A stretch of 43,227 nucleotides of DNA from Clostridia bacterium. GTDB taxonomy: Bacteria > Bacillota > Clostridia > Oscillospirales > Butyricicoccaceae. Location: assembly GCA_017521295.1 (NCBI GenBank), contig JAFXDF010000062.1, positions 1-43,227 of the forward strand. Reading direction: 5' to 3'. Below are positions 7,223-15,595 of this stretch, piece by piece. The position numbers and the translations under genes are program-made. Under the pieces are notes generated by a model, which saw only the letters and a list, made by a program, of their open reading frames with translations, was not told where the DNA came from and did no database searches. Position 1 is the first letter of the stretch. The number at the start of each line of letters is the position of its first letter.

Positions 7223-7777
7223 ATGGACAAGAAGAAAACCGAAAAAACAAACGGCGCAGCCGAGCTGTTCTTCTGGGCCCAGGCCCTGACGGTGGCGCTG
7301 GTGGTACTGGTGTGCTGCAACACCTTCTTTTTCCGCCTGTCCGGCGTGTGGGGCCAGTCCATGGAAAATACCCTGCATGCCAACGATCAGCTGATCTTGC
7401 AGATCATCGGCTACGATCAGCCTGAGCGGGGCGATGTGCTGGTCTGCACCTCTGATGCCTTTGATGGCGAAGCCCTGGTCAAGCGGGTCATCGCCGTGGA
7501 GGGCGACACCGTGGATATCAGCAAGGATGGCTATATGATGGTCAACGGGGAAGAACTGTACGAGCCCTATGCCAAAGAGGCTATCCGGGACAACGAGCGC
7601 GGCACCCAGAGCTATCCGCTGACCGTTCTGGAAGATCATCTGTTTGTGGTGGGTGACAACCGCAACCACAGCACCGACAGCCGCTTTTTGGAAGTGGGAC
7701 AGATCGAGGAAGCCCGTGTCATCGGCAAGGTGCTGTTCCGCATCTGGCCCCTGAACAAGATCGGAGGCATTTCATGA
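7223..7777 (+). CDS. lepB: Signal peptidase I
   Basis: Membrane-bound serine protease that removes signal peptides from exported proteins. The 184-residue protein has one N-terminal membrane segment (about residues 20-38). The catalytic serine is S46 in GQSMENTL, the general base lysine K87 in LVKRVIAVEGDTV, and the late box is VVGDNRNHSTDSR. One membrane anchor and the short length are typical of Firmicutes SipS-like enzymes. The stop overlaps the rbgA start by 4 nt (ATGA). Confidence 0.96.
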   Translation: MDKKKTEKTNGAAELFFWAQALTVALVVLVCCNTFFFRLSGVWGQSMENTLHANDQLILQIIGYDQPERGDVLVCTSDAFDGEALVKRVIAVEGDTVDISKDGYMMVNGEELYEPYAKEAIRDNERGTQSYPLTVLEDHLFVVGDNRNHSTDSRFLEVGQIEEARVIGKVLFRIWPLNKIGGIS

Positions 7778-8628
7778 GCATCAACTGGTACCCGGGACAT
7801 ATGGCCCGGACCCGCCGGGTCATGGTGGAAGATCTGAAAAACGTGGACATGGTCTGTGAGGTCATTGACGCCCGCATCCCCCAGTCCTCACGCAATCCCG
7901 ACCTGAACCGCCTGTGCCAGGGTAAGCGCCGGATGATCGTCCTCAACCGGGCCGACCAGGCCGATCCTGCCGCCACCGCCAAATGGGTGGCCTTTTACCG
8001 GGAGCAGGGTTATGTGGTGATGGAGGCCGACAGTCAGAAGGGCGGATTCCTCAAGCAGTTCACCGCCTGCGCCAGAAAGACCTGCGAGGATCTGATCCAG
8101 CGGCAGGAGGCCAAGGGTCAGGTGGGCAAGTCCATCCGCATCATGATCATGGGCATCCCTAACGTGGGCAAGAGCTCCTTTATCAATCGGCTGCTGGGCA
8201 AAAAGTCCGCCGTGGCCGCCGACAAGCCGGGTGTCACCCGGGGCAAGCAGTGGTTCTCCCTGCCCGGCGGTTTTGATTTTATGGACACTCCCGGTATGCT
8301 GTGGCCCAAGATCGACACCGACGAGATGGGCTTTATGCTGGCCTATACCGGCACCATCCGGGATGAGATCCTGGACCTGGAAGATCTGGCCTGCCGTCTG
8401 ATCAAACAGCTGGAGGCCTCTTCTCCCGGCGCCATTGTAAAGCGCTACGGCATTACAGCCGTTGACACTGAGCAACCCTATGATACCCTTACCGATCTGG
8501 CCAAAAAGCGGGGCTTTCTGGCCGGCCGGAACGAATACGATACCCTCCGCATGGCCCGCACCCTGCTGGACGAGTTCCGGGGCGGCAAGCTGGGGCGTAT
8601 CACCCTGGAGCTTCCTCCGGAGGCCTGA
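7774..8628 (+). CDS. rbgA: Ribosome biogenesis GTPase RbgA (YlqF)
   Basis: RbgA is an essential late-stage 50S assembly GTPase in Firmicutes. The order of motifs shows the circular permutation of the family: the G4-like VLNRADQAD comes first, then the P-loop [13 protein letters not shown], the G2 region KPGVTRG and G3 DTPG. The N-terminus [13 protein letters not shown] is diagnostic. At 284 residues it has the usual length. It overlaps lepB by 4 nt and is followed 2 nt later by rnhB, as in many relatives. Confidence 0.97.
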   Translation: MSINWYPGHMARTRRVMVEDLKNVDMVCEVIDARIPQSSRNPDLNRLCQGKRRMIVLNRADQADPAATAKWVAFYREQGYVVMEADSQKGGFLKQFTACARKTCEDLIQRQEAKGQVGKSIRIMIMGIPNVGKSSFINRLLGKKSAVAADKPGVTRGKQWFSLPGGFDFMDTPGMLWPKIDTDEMGFMLAYTGTIRDEILDLEDLACRLIKQLEASSPGAIVKRYGITAVDTEQPYDTLTDLAKKRGFLAGRNEYDTLRMARTLLDEFRGGKLGRITLELPPEA

Positions 8629-8630
8629 GG

Positions 8631-9239
8631 ATGTATACCTTTGAAAACACCCTGCGGGAAAAGGGTTTTACCGCCGTCTGCGGCATTGACGAGGCCGGCT
8701 GCGGCCCTTTGGCCGGGCCGGTGTACGCCGCCGCCGTCATCCTGGACCCCAAGGACCCCATCGAGGGTCTGAACGACTCCAAAAAGCTCACCGAAAAAAA
8801 GCGGGAGGCCCTGTTTCCCCAAATCCAGGAACGGGCTCTGGCCTGGGCCATCGCCTCGGCCAGCGCCAAGGAGATCGACGAGATCAACATCCTGCAGGCC
8901 CGCCTGCTGGCCATGCGCCGGGCGGTGGAGCTGCTGGACATCCGGCCCGATCACGTTCTGGTGGACGGCAACCGGAACCCCAATATCCCCGACACGCCCA
9001 CGTTGCTGATCGTGGGAGGCGACGGCAAAAGTGCCTCCATCGCGGCGGCCTCCATTCTGGCAAAGGTGGCCCGTGACCACGACCTGCTGGAGCTGGACAA
9101 GCAGTATCCCCAGTACCTGTTCGCCAAGCACAAGGGCTACCCCACCAAGCTGCACGTGGAAAAGCTGCTGGAGCACGGCCCCTGTCCGGAGCACCGGCAG
9201 AGCTTTCTCACCAAGATCTGGGCGAGGAACGGCCGATGA
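8631..9239 (+). CDS. rnhB: Ribonuclease HII
   Basis: Cleaves the RNA strand of RNA-DNA hybrids and starts removal of misincorporated ribonucleotides. The metal-binding [12 protein letters not shown] motif begins at D20-E21; a further acidic residue is in HVLVDGNR, and [12 protein letters not shown] and HKGYPTKLH are conserved RNase HII blocks. The 202 residues are a full-length enzyme. The stop overlaps the yraN start by 4 nt. Confidence 0.97.
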   Translation: MYTFENTLREKGFTAVCGIDEAGCGPLAGPVYAAAVILDPKDPIEGLNDSKKLTEKKREALFPQIQERALAWAIASASAKEIDEINILQARLLAMRRAVELLDIRPDHVLVDGNRNPNIPDTPTLLIVGGDGKSASIAAASILAKVARDHDLLELDKQYPQYLFAKHKGYPTKLHVEKLLEHGPCPEHRQSFLTKIWARNGR

Positions 9240-9580
9240 ACACCACTTTGACCGGACGGGAAGGGGAGGCCCGCGCCGCCGAATATCTGCGGAAAAAGCG
9301 CTATGACATCATCGGCGCCAATTACCGCTGCCGGTTCGGCGAGCTGGATCTTATCGCGAAAAAGCGGGAACTGGTGATCTTTGTGGAGGTCAAGCTGCGG
9401 AAGAATGACCGCTTCGGCGCCGCGTCCGACGCGGTGACCCCTTCCAAGCGGGAAAAGCTGCGCAAGGCGGCCCTGTCCTGGATCGCCGCCACTGGCTGCA
9501 CCGCTCCCACGAGGTTTGACGTTATCGAGGTCTATACCGAGACCGGGCGCATCAACCATATTGAAAACGCATTTGAATAA
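9236..9580 (+). CDS. YraN/UPF0102 endonuclease-like protein
   Basis: A 114-residue protein of the UPF0102 family, whose fold resembles Holliday-junction and restriction endonucleases. Visible marks are [15 protein letters not shown] at the start and the acidic/lysine nuclease signature GELDLI...FVEVKLR. The biological role is unsettled. It is coupled to rnhB by a 4-nt overlap, the usual neighbourhood. Confidence 0.93.
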   Translation: MNTTLTGREGEARAAEYLRKKRYDIIGANYRCRFGELDLIAKKRELVIFVEVKLRKNDRFGAASDAVTPSKREKLRKAALSWIAATGCTAPTRFDVIEVYTETGRINHIENAFE

Positions 9581-9601
9581 GCGGCGCGAAAGGATGATAC
9601 C

Positions 9602-10300
9602 ATGGCGCTGTATGTAATTGGAGACACCCACTTCTCCGAGGGCTGTGACAAGCCCATGGATGTCTTTGGCGGTGCCTGGACGGGCTACCGGGACAAGCTG
9701 GTGGAGAGCCTGTCGGTGCTGCAGCCGGAGGATGTTCTGGTGCTGGCCGGCGACTTTTCCTGGGGAATGAGCCTCAAAGAGGCGCTGCCCGATTTCCGCC
9801 TGCTGGACAGCTTCCCGGGCAAAAAGCTGCTGATCAAGGGCAACCATGACTACTGGTGGGAAACGGTTTCGAAAATGAAGCGTTTTTTTGCGGAAAATAC
9901 CATCGAAACCATTGATTTTTTGCACAATTCCTGTTACTTTTATAAAGGTGTGGCCCTTTGCGGCACACGAGGCTGGTTCTATGACAAAAACGACCCGGCC
10001 GCCGGAGATGACAAGATCTTCAAGCGGGAGCTGATCCGCCTGGAGGCATCCCTCAAGTGCGCTGTTGACCAGGGCGCTGAGGAGATCGACTGTTTTCTCC
10101 ATTATCCGCCGGTGTTTGCCGGCACCGAAGTACCCCAGATCACCGAGATCCTGTCCAGGTATCCGGTGCGGCGGGTCTTCTACGGCCACCTGCACGGCGA
10201 TAGCCTGCGGGGCGCCTTTTCCGGGACGCGGAACGGCATCTACTACAGTGTGGTGTCGGCCGACGCGCTGCGCTTCCGTCCCATCCAGATCCGAGAATAA
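9602..10300 (+). CDS. Calcineurin-like metallophosphoesterase
   Basis: A 232-residue cytoplasmic metallophosphoesterase. All five metal-binding blocks are present: GDTHF near the start, GDFSWG, KGNHDYWW, HYPPVF and GHLHG. The family cleaves phosphomono- or diesters; the substrate cannot be predicted. It follows yraN by 21 nt with an AAAGGATG ribosome site, so it is probably the last gene of the lepB-rbgA-rnhB-yraN unit. Confidence 0.92.
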   Translation: MALYVIGDTHFSEGCDKPMDVFGGAWTGYRDKLVESLSVLQPEDVLVLAGDFSWGMSLKEALPDFRLLDSFPGKKLLIKGNHDYWWETVSKMKRFFAENTIETIDFLHNSCYFYKGVALCGTRGWFYDKNDPAAGDDKIFKRELIRLEASLKCAVDQGAEEIDCFLHYPPVFAGTEVPQITEILSRYPVRRVFYGHLHGDSLRGAFSGTRNGIYYSVVSADALRFRPIQIRE

Positions 10301-10338
10301 TTACAATTTTATTTGCATTTCGCAAGGAGGACACGCAA

Positions 10339-11643
10339 GTGAAACTGACCAACGTGGAAAAGAAAGAAAACAACCAGGTGGCTCTGTCCATCGTGGTGGC
10401 TGCCGATGTTTTTGAGGCTGCCCGCGAGAAGGCTTACCGCAAGAACGTCCGCAACATCAACATCCAGGGCTTCCGTCAGGGTAAGGCCCCCCGCAAGATC
10501 ATCGAGAAGCTGTACGGCCCCGAGATCTTCTATGACGATGCCATGAACGAGTGCATCCCCGATGCTTACGAAGCTGCCGTTGCCGAGGCCGGCCTGAAGG
10601 TGGTCTCTCAGCCCAGCATCACCGAAGTTGACGTGAAGGACGGCGAGTTCCTGTTCACCGCCGTTGTGTTTGTCAAGCCCGAGGTCTCCGTGAAGGATTA
10701 CAAGGGCATCGAGGCCGAGAAGGACGAAGTTTCCGTCTCCGCCGAGGAAGTGGAAGCCGAGCTGACCCGTATGCAGAACCGCAACGCCCGTCAGGTCTCC
10801 GTTGAGCGCGAAGCCAAGAAGGGCGACGTGGTCAACCTGGACTTCGAAGGCTTTGTTGACGGTGTCGCTTTCGAGGGCGGCAAGGGCGAGAAGTTTGACC
10901 TGGAGCTGGGCTCCGGCATGTTCATCCCCGGCTTCGAAGAGCAGCTGGAAGGCAAGAACGTGGGCGAGGAGTGCGACGTGAACGTCACCTTCCCCGAGGA
11001 GTACGCCGAGAAGTCCCTGGCCGGCAAGCCCGCCGTCTTCAAGTGCAAGATCAACGAGATCAAGGAGAACCAGAAGCCCGAGCTGGACGATGAGTTCGCC
11101 AAGGATGTTTCCGAGTTCGATACCATTGCCGAGCTGAAGGCCGACATCGAGAAGAAGCAGCTGGAGACCAAGACTGCTTCCGCCGATTCCGCTTTCCAGG
11201 AGCGCGTCATGGACAAGGTCATCGAGAATCTGGAAGCTGACATCCCCGAGGCTATGGTGGAGACCCAGCTGGATCACATCGCCGATGACTTCAGCTACCG
11301 TCTGGCCATGCAGGGCATGGAGTTCGAGTCCTACCTGAAGATGACCGGTATGGACATGAACCAGTTCCGTTCCGTCTTCACTCCCCAGGCTCTGCGCCAG
11401 GTGAAGATCCGTCTGGCTCTGGAGAAGATCGCCGAGCTGGAAGGCATGGACATCACTGAGGAAGACCTGAACGCCGAGTTCGACAAGCTGGCCGAGAACA
11501 ACAAGATGGATATCGAGAAGGTCAAGGAGCTGCTGGCTGCCGACGATCTGAAGGCCGATATGCTGTGCCAGAAGGCCAATGACTTTGTCATTGCCAACGC
11601 CGTGGCCGTTGCCAAGGCTGAAAAGGCTGCCGACGCCGAATAA
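10339..11643 (+). CDS. tig: Trigger factor (ribosome-bound chaperone and prolyl isomerase)
   Basis: Trigger factor binds near L23 at the ribosome exit and folds nascent chains. The 434-residue protein shows the N-terminal ribosome-binding domain (conserved NIQGFRQGKAPRKIIEKLYG), a central FKBP-type domain (KGDVVNLDFEGFVDGVAFEGG; LGSGMFIPGFEEQLEG) and a helical C-terminal domain. The start is a GTG preceded by AAGGAGG with 8-nt spacing. Codon bias is strong. tig-clpP-clpX is the classic protein-quality-control order. Confidence 0.98.
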   Translation: MKLTNVEKKENNQVALSIVVAADVFEAAREKAYRKNVRNINIQGFRQGKAPRKIIEKLYGPEIFYDDAMNECIPDAYEAAVAEAGLKVVSQPSITEVDVKDGEFLFTAVVFVKPEVSVKDYKGIEAEKDEVSVSAEEVEAELTRMQNRNARQVSVEREAKKGDVVNLDFEGFVDGVAFEGGKGEKFDLELGSGMFIPGFEEQLEGKNVGEECDVNVTFPEEYAEKSLAGKPAVFKCKINEIKENQKPELDDEFAKDVSEFDTIAELKADIEKKQLETKTASADSAFQERVMDKVIENLEADIPEAMVETQLDHIADDFSYRLAMQGMEFESYLKMTGMDMNQFRSVFTPQALRQVKIRLALEKIAELEGMDITEEDLNAEFDKLAENNKMDIEKVKELLAADDLKADMLCQKANDFVIANAVAVAKAEKAADAE

Positions 11644-11687
11644 TCCGATTTTTCCCAAAACCGACAGATTATTCCGCAAAAAAGCAG

Positions 11688-11748
11688 TATACTAATAGCG
11701 AAATCACGATCGGATACGGGAAGTGCCGGATAAAAACGGTGCTTCCCG
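11688..11748 (+). promoter_or_regulatory. clpP leader: -10-like box and stem-loop
   Basis: TATACT (11688-11693) could be a -10 box but has no good -35 partner. A 12-bp hairpin follows, CGGGAAGTGCCG (11717-11728) with CGGTGCTTCCCG (11737-11748), two G-T pairs and loop GATAAAAA. No T-run follows, so it is not a simple terminator; it ends 26 nt before the clpP start. Confidence 0.55.
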
Positions 11749-11774
11749 CGTCTGCAATTTGAAAGGAGTCACCT

Positions 11775-12359
11775 ATGTCTTTTGTACCTATGGTCGTGGA
11801 ACAGACCAACCGGGGAGAGCGCTCCTACGACATCTTTTCCCGTCTGCTCAATGACCGCGTCATCATTTTGTCTGAAGAGGTGAACGATACCACTGCCAGC
11901 CTGGTGGTGGCTCAGCTCCTGTACCTGGAGGCACAGGATCCCGACAAGGATATCAGCTTCTATATCAACAGCCCCGGCGGCTCCATTTCTGCCGGTATGG
12001 CCATCTATGACACCATGCAGTACATCAACTGCGATGTGTGCACCATCTGCATGGGCATGGCCGCCAGCATGGGCGCCTTCCTGCTGCAGGCCGGCACCCC
12101 CGGCAAGCGCATGGCGCTGCCCAACGCCGAGATCATGATCCATCAGCCTCTGATGGGCGGTCTCCAGGGCCAGGCTACCGATATCAAGATCCATGCCGAC
12201 CATATCATTCGTATGCGGAAGAAACTCAACACCATTATGAGCGAGCGCACCGGTCAGCCTCTGGAGGTCATCGAGCGTGACACCGAGCGTGACAATTTCA
12301 TGACCGCCGAGGAGGCAAAAGCCTACGGTCTGATCGACAAGGTGATCTACAAGCGCTAA
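11775..12359 (+). CDS. clpP: ATP-dependent Clp protease proteolytic subunit
   Basis: ClpP forms the barrel-shaped serine protease that degrades proteins fed by ClpX or ClpC. The 194-residue protein starts [21 protein letters not shown], typical of the processed N-terminus. The catalytic serine is S98 in [11 protein letters not shown] and histidine H123 in MIHQPLMGG; the aspartate is in [19 protein letters not shown] lies upstream. clpX follows 31 nt later. Confidence 0.98.
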   Translation: MSFVPMVVEQTNRGERSYDIFSRLLNDRVIILSEEVNDTTASLVVAQLLYLEAQDPDKDISFYINSPGGSISAGMAIYDTMQYINCDVCTICMGMAASMGAFLLQAGTPGKRMALPNAEIMIHQPLMGGLQGQATDIKIHADHIIRMRKKLNTIMSERTGQPLEVIERDTERDNFMTAEEAKAYGLIDKVIYKR

Positions 12360-12390
12360 AGCTTTACACCCGTTGGAATGAGGAAGAATT

Positions 12391-13635
12391 ATGGCAAACG
12401 ATAAGAAAGACGTGCGCTGCAGTTTCTGCGGCCGCATGCAGGATGAAGTGAAACGGCTGATCGCCGGTCCCAATGCCTATATCTGCAACGAGTGCGTGAA
12501 CATCTGCGCCGAGCTCATCGAAGAGGAGATGGAGAGCGCCGAAAACGCCGAGCGCCTTGCTCTGGAAGGTGACCTGCCCACTCCCGCCGAGATGAAGGCT
12601 GCCCTGGACCAGTATGTCATTGGCCAGGACCGGGCCAAGATCGCCCTGTGCGTGGCGGTTTACAACCACTACAAGCGCATCATGTACCCCCAGGACGATG
12701 TGGAGATCCAGAAGAGCAACATCCTCATGATCGGCCCCACCGGCAGCGGTAAGACCCATCTTGCCCAGACCCTGGCCCGTTCCATGAAGGTACCCTTTGC
12801 CATCGCCGACGCCACCACGCTGACCGAGGCCGGTTACGTTGGTGAGGATGTGGAGAACATCCTCCTGCGCCTGATCCAGGCCGCCGATTTCGATGTGGAG
12901 CTGGCCCAGCGTGGCATCATCTACATCGACGAGCTGGACAAGATCGCCCGCAAGAGTGAGAATCCCTCCATCACCCGTGACGTGTCCGGTGAAGGCGTGC
13001 AGCAGGCCCTGCTGAAGATCCTGGAGGGCACCGTCGCCAACGTGCCGCCCCAGGGTGGCCGGAAGCACCCCCAGCAGGAGTTCATTCAGATCGACACCAG
13101 CAACATCCTGTTCATCTGCGGCGGCGCCTTTGACGGCCTGGACAAGGTCATCGAAAAGCGAACCGGCAAGCAGGGTATCGGCTTTGGTGCCGAGGTCAAG
13201 TCCAAGGTCAACAAGGACACCTCCGAGCTGCTCAAGCAGGTGGAGCCCCACGACGTGCTCAAGTTCGGCATCATCCCCGAGCTGGTGGGCCGTCTGCCCG
13301 TGCTGGTGACCCTGGATCCTCTGAATAAGGACGCCCTGGTGAAGATCCTCTCCGAGCCCAAGAACGCCCTCACCAAGCAGTACACCCGTCTGCTGGAGAT
13401 GGACGGCGTCCGTCTGGAGTTCGAGGAGGGCGCTTTGGAGGCTGTGGCCGAAAAGGCTCTCAAGCTGAACACCGGCGCCCGCGGTCTGCGTTCCGTCATG
13501 GAGGGCATCATGACCAACGTCATGTTCCAGACCCCCTCTGACGACAGCATCCACGCGGTGGTCATCACCCCCGATGCCGTCAACGGCAAGGCCGAGCCTT
13601 CGGTGATCCGAAACAGCAACGCCAAACTGCGCTGA
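12391..13635 (+). CDS. clpX: ATP-dependent Clp protease ATP-binding subunit ClpX
   Basis: ClpX is the hexameric AAA+ unfoldase for ClpP. The 414-residue protein carries the N-terminal zinc-binding domain (CSFCGRMQ ... CNECVNIC), the Walker A motif GPTGSGKTH, Walker [12 protein letters not shown], the RKH pore loop ([10 protein letters not shown]), and the sensor 2 region [14 protein letters not shown]. The ClpP-binding loop IGF appears in KQGIGFGAE. An AGGAAGAATT site precedes the ATG. A strong terminator follows. Confidence 0.98.
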   Translation: MANDKKDVRCSFCGRMQDEVKRLIAGPNAYICNECVNICAELIEEEMESAENAERLALEGDLPTPAEMKAALDQYVIGQDRAKIALCVAVYNHYKRIMYPQDDVEIQKSNILMIGPTGSGKTHLAQTLARSMKVPFAIADATTLTEAGYVGEDVENILLRLIQAADFDVELAQRGIIYIDELDKIARKSENPSITRDVSGEGVQQALLKILEGTVANVPPQGGRKHPQQEFIQIDTSNILFICGGAFDGLDKVIEKRTGKQGIGFGAEVKSKVNKDTSELLKQVEPHDVLKFGIIPELVGRLPVLVTLDPLNKDALVKILSEPKNALTKQYTRLLEMDGVRLEFEEGALEAVAEKALKLNTGARGLRSVMEGIMTNVMFQTPSDDSIHAVVITPDAVNGKAEPSVIRNSNAKLR

Positions 13636-13650
13636 ATCCCATAAAGTTTT

Positions 13651-13689
13651 GCCCGGAAACTGGTTTTTGCCGTGTTTCCGGGCTTTTTT
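13651..13689 (+). terminator. Terminator after clpX
   Basis: GCCCGGAAAC (13651-13660) pairs with GTTTCCGGGC (13674-13683), followed by six T residues. Confidence 0.93.
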
Positions 13690-13700
13690 CATGCTTATTC

Positions 13701-13752
13701 TTGACACAATCTCTCTACGAATGTAGAATATAGATAATCACTACAACTGTAG
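13701..13752 (+). promoter_or_regulatory. Promoter with two BlaI-type operators
   Basis: Consensus TTGACA (13701-13706) and TAGAAT (13724-13729) are spaced by 17 nt. Two palindromes of the same form, CTAC-GAAT-GTAG (13715-13726) and CTAC-AACT-GTAG (13741-13752), cover the spacer/-10 and the start-site region. BlaI/MecI repressors bind TACA/TGTA-type dyads, and a BlaI-family gene begins 18 nt downstream, so this is very likely an autorepressed promoter for the whole operon. Confidence 0.85.
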
Positions 13753-13769
13753 AAAGAGGAGGGTTTCCT

Positions 13770-14147
13770 GTGTTAAATAACATTCGTCGCCTGCCCGACA
13801 GCGAGCTGGAGCTCATGCAGATCATCTGGCAGCAGGAGCCGCCGGTGTCCCGGCTTGAGATCGAGCAGCGGGTGTGCGCCCACCATGTCCTGGCCCCCAC
13901 CACCATTCTGACCCTGCTGACCCGTCTGTGCGAAAAGGGGTTTCTCTCGGTGGAAAAGCAGGGGAGGACCAACCTTTACCGGCCGCTGATCGCCCAGCGG
14001 GACTATCTGGCAGCCGAAAGCCGCAACCTGCTGGAAAAGCTTTACGGCGGCTCCATCAAAACCTTCGCCAACGCCCTGTGCGACAGCGGCCTGAGCCGGG
14101 AGGACCTGGCCGAACTGCGTGGCTTGCTGGAGCGTGACGCTTTATGA
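13770..14147 (+). CDS. BlaI/MecI/CopY family transcriptional repressor
   Basis: A 125-residue winged-helix repressor. RRLPDSELELMQIIWQQEPPVSRLEIEQRV and TTILTLLTRLCEKGFLSVEK are the typical BlaI DNA-binding domain; the C-terminus is the dimerisation region. Such repressors are inactivated by cleavage after a paired BlaR1-type membrane protease is activated. The start is GTG with a GAGGAGGG site 6 nt upstream. Its stop overlaps the first M56 protease gene (ATGA), and two operators lie in its own promoter. No beta-lactamase or PBP gene is adjacent, so the regulated stress is unknown. Confidence 0.93.
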   Translation: MLNNIRRLPDSELELMQIIWQQEPPVSRLEIEQRVCAHHVLAPTTILTLLTRLCEKGFLSVEKQGRTNLYRPLIAQRDYLAAESRNLLEKLYGGSIKTFANALCDSGLSREDLAELRGLLERDAL

Positions 14148-15580
14148 GAAACGACTGGATAACACTCCGACTGGCGGTGCGGCTGATCCCCATGATCGGC
14201 CTGGCGGTTTTGCTGCTGCATCAGCGCCGCCGGGAGCGAAAGCGGCCGGGGGAAGAAGTTCCGGATTATATCAAGTACGGCAGCCCCCGACAGTCCTTCG
14301 GTGCCATAGAACTGCACATGACCATGCTGTACCTGCCGCTGGCTTTTGCCCTTTGGTGCGGCGTGAAAAACGGCCTGGAAGCACTTGTTTTTTTCTCGGC
14401 GGGGCTGGTGGCGTTGCTCAGTGTTTACGATCTGCTGCTGCTGTGCCTGCTGCCCTGGCTGCGGAAACGCATTTCCGCCCGCACCTGTGCCATGCTGTGG
14501 CTGCTGCCGTCGTTGCTGTATTATGCGGCCTATTACCTGGAGGAAGCCATGCCCCAGATGCCCCGGTTTGTGATTTATGTCCCACCCACCCTATGGAGGG
14601 TCATCGGCCTGGTGTGGTTTGCCGGGTTTGTGGCCATCCTTGTCTGGTATTTCCGGCAGCATCACCGGTTTGTGCGGGAACTGCAAGCCGGCGAACAGAT
14701 GCCCGATGAAAAAGTCCTGCAAATTTGGACGGAATTGCTGACGGAATACGACTTTCCGGAAGAGACGGCCATCCCGCTGCGCATTCAGCCGGAGATCGAC
14801 ACACCGTTGGCGGTGGGAATCAGCACGAAAAAACTGCGAGTCTATCTCCCTGATCGCGCCTATACCGAGGAGGAACTGCGCCTGATCTTCCGTCATGAAT
14901 TGTGCCATGTCATCCGTGGCGACAGCGGGACCAAGCTGTTTTGGTGCTTTTGCCGGGCGCTGTGCTGGTTCAATCCGCTGATCTGGATCGCCGCGAAAAA
15001 AGCCTTGAATGACCTGGAGCTGGCCTGTGATGAGGCCGTTCTGGCCGGTGCGGACGAGCCTGTCCGCCGACGGTATGCATCCCTGCTGCTGGAGACCGCG
15101 GGGGATGCCCGGGGCTTTTCCACCTGTCTGTCCTCTGGCGCGCAGACCCTGCGCCATCGGCTGAAAAGCGTAGTCTCGCCCCGCAAGGTGCGGACGGGAA
15201 CGGCGGTTTTGGTGCTGGCAATGGTTCTGCTTTGCCTGTTTCAGGGCCAGATCGCCTTTGCTACAAGAAAAGGCACCCTGGGCAGCTTTGCGGATATCGG
15301 AAAGGTGATCCTCACCGCGGACAACGAAGGGGCCACCCAGTGGCTGCGGGAACTGCAGGTGCTGGATATGCCGGCGCTGAATAAAATGAACAACATCGAC
15401 GGCTATGCCGCCGCATGGAAGGGAAGTATCTCTTTCAAGGATAGCCAGGGCCGCAGCGGCACGGTGTTTTTCAACGAGCATTGGGTCTCGGTGACCCGCG
15501 TGGGGGCGGGCGGCTGGAACAGCCTGTCCGAAACTTACCGTCTGGCGCAGCCGCTGGACACACAATATCTGCAGCCGTAA
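14144..15580 (+). CDS. BlaR1-like M56 membrane metalloprotease, first of three
   Basis: A 478-residue antirepressor-type membrane protease. The N-terminal half has about four membrane segments. The cytoplasmic zinc site HELCH is at residues 251-255 with the downstream glutamate in LELACDEAVL. A last membrane segment (about residues 352-375) is followed by an outer domain of only about 100 residues, which lacks the SxxK penicillin-sensor domain of BlaR1. By family logic it should sense something outside, then cleave or trigger loss of the upstream BlaI repressor. It is coupled to that gene by a 4-nt overlap. Ligand unknown. Confidence 0.88.
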   Translation: MRNDWITLRLAVRLIPMIGLAVLLLHQRRRERKRPGEEVPDYIKYGSPRQSFGAIELHMTMLYLPLAFALWCGVKNGLEALVFFSAGLVALLSVYDLLLLCLLPWLRKRISARTCAMLWLLPSLLYYAAYYLEEAMPQMPRFVIYVPPTLWRVIGLVWFAGFVAILVWYFRQHHRFVRELQAGEQMPDEKVLQIWTELLTEYDFPEETAIPLRIQPEIDTPLAVGISTKKLRVYLPDRAYTEEELRLIFRHELCHVIRGDSGTKLFWCFCRALCWFNPLIWIAAKKALNDLELACDEAVLAGADEPVRRRYASLLLETAGDARGFSTCLSSGAQTLRHRLKSVVSPRKVRTGTAVLVLAMVLLCLFQGQIAFATRKGTLGSFADIGKVILTADNEGATQWLRELQVLDMPALNKMNNIDGYAAAWKGSISFKDSQGRSGTVFFNEHWVSVTRVGAGGWNSLSETYRLAQPLDTQYLQP

Positions 15581-15595
15581 AAGGAGGTTGGCTTT

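Noticed and set aside
10309..13707. Long minus-strand open frames opposite tig and clpX
   Set aside because: Shadows of strongly biased housekeeping genes; their translations are Leu/Gly/His repeats without motifs.
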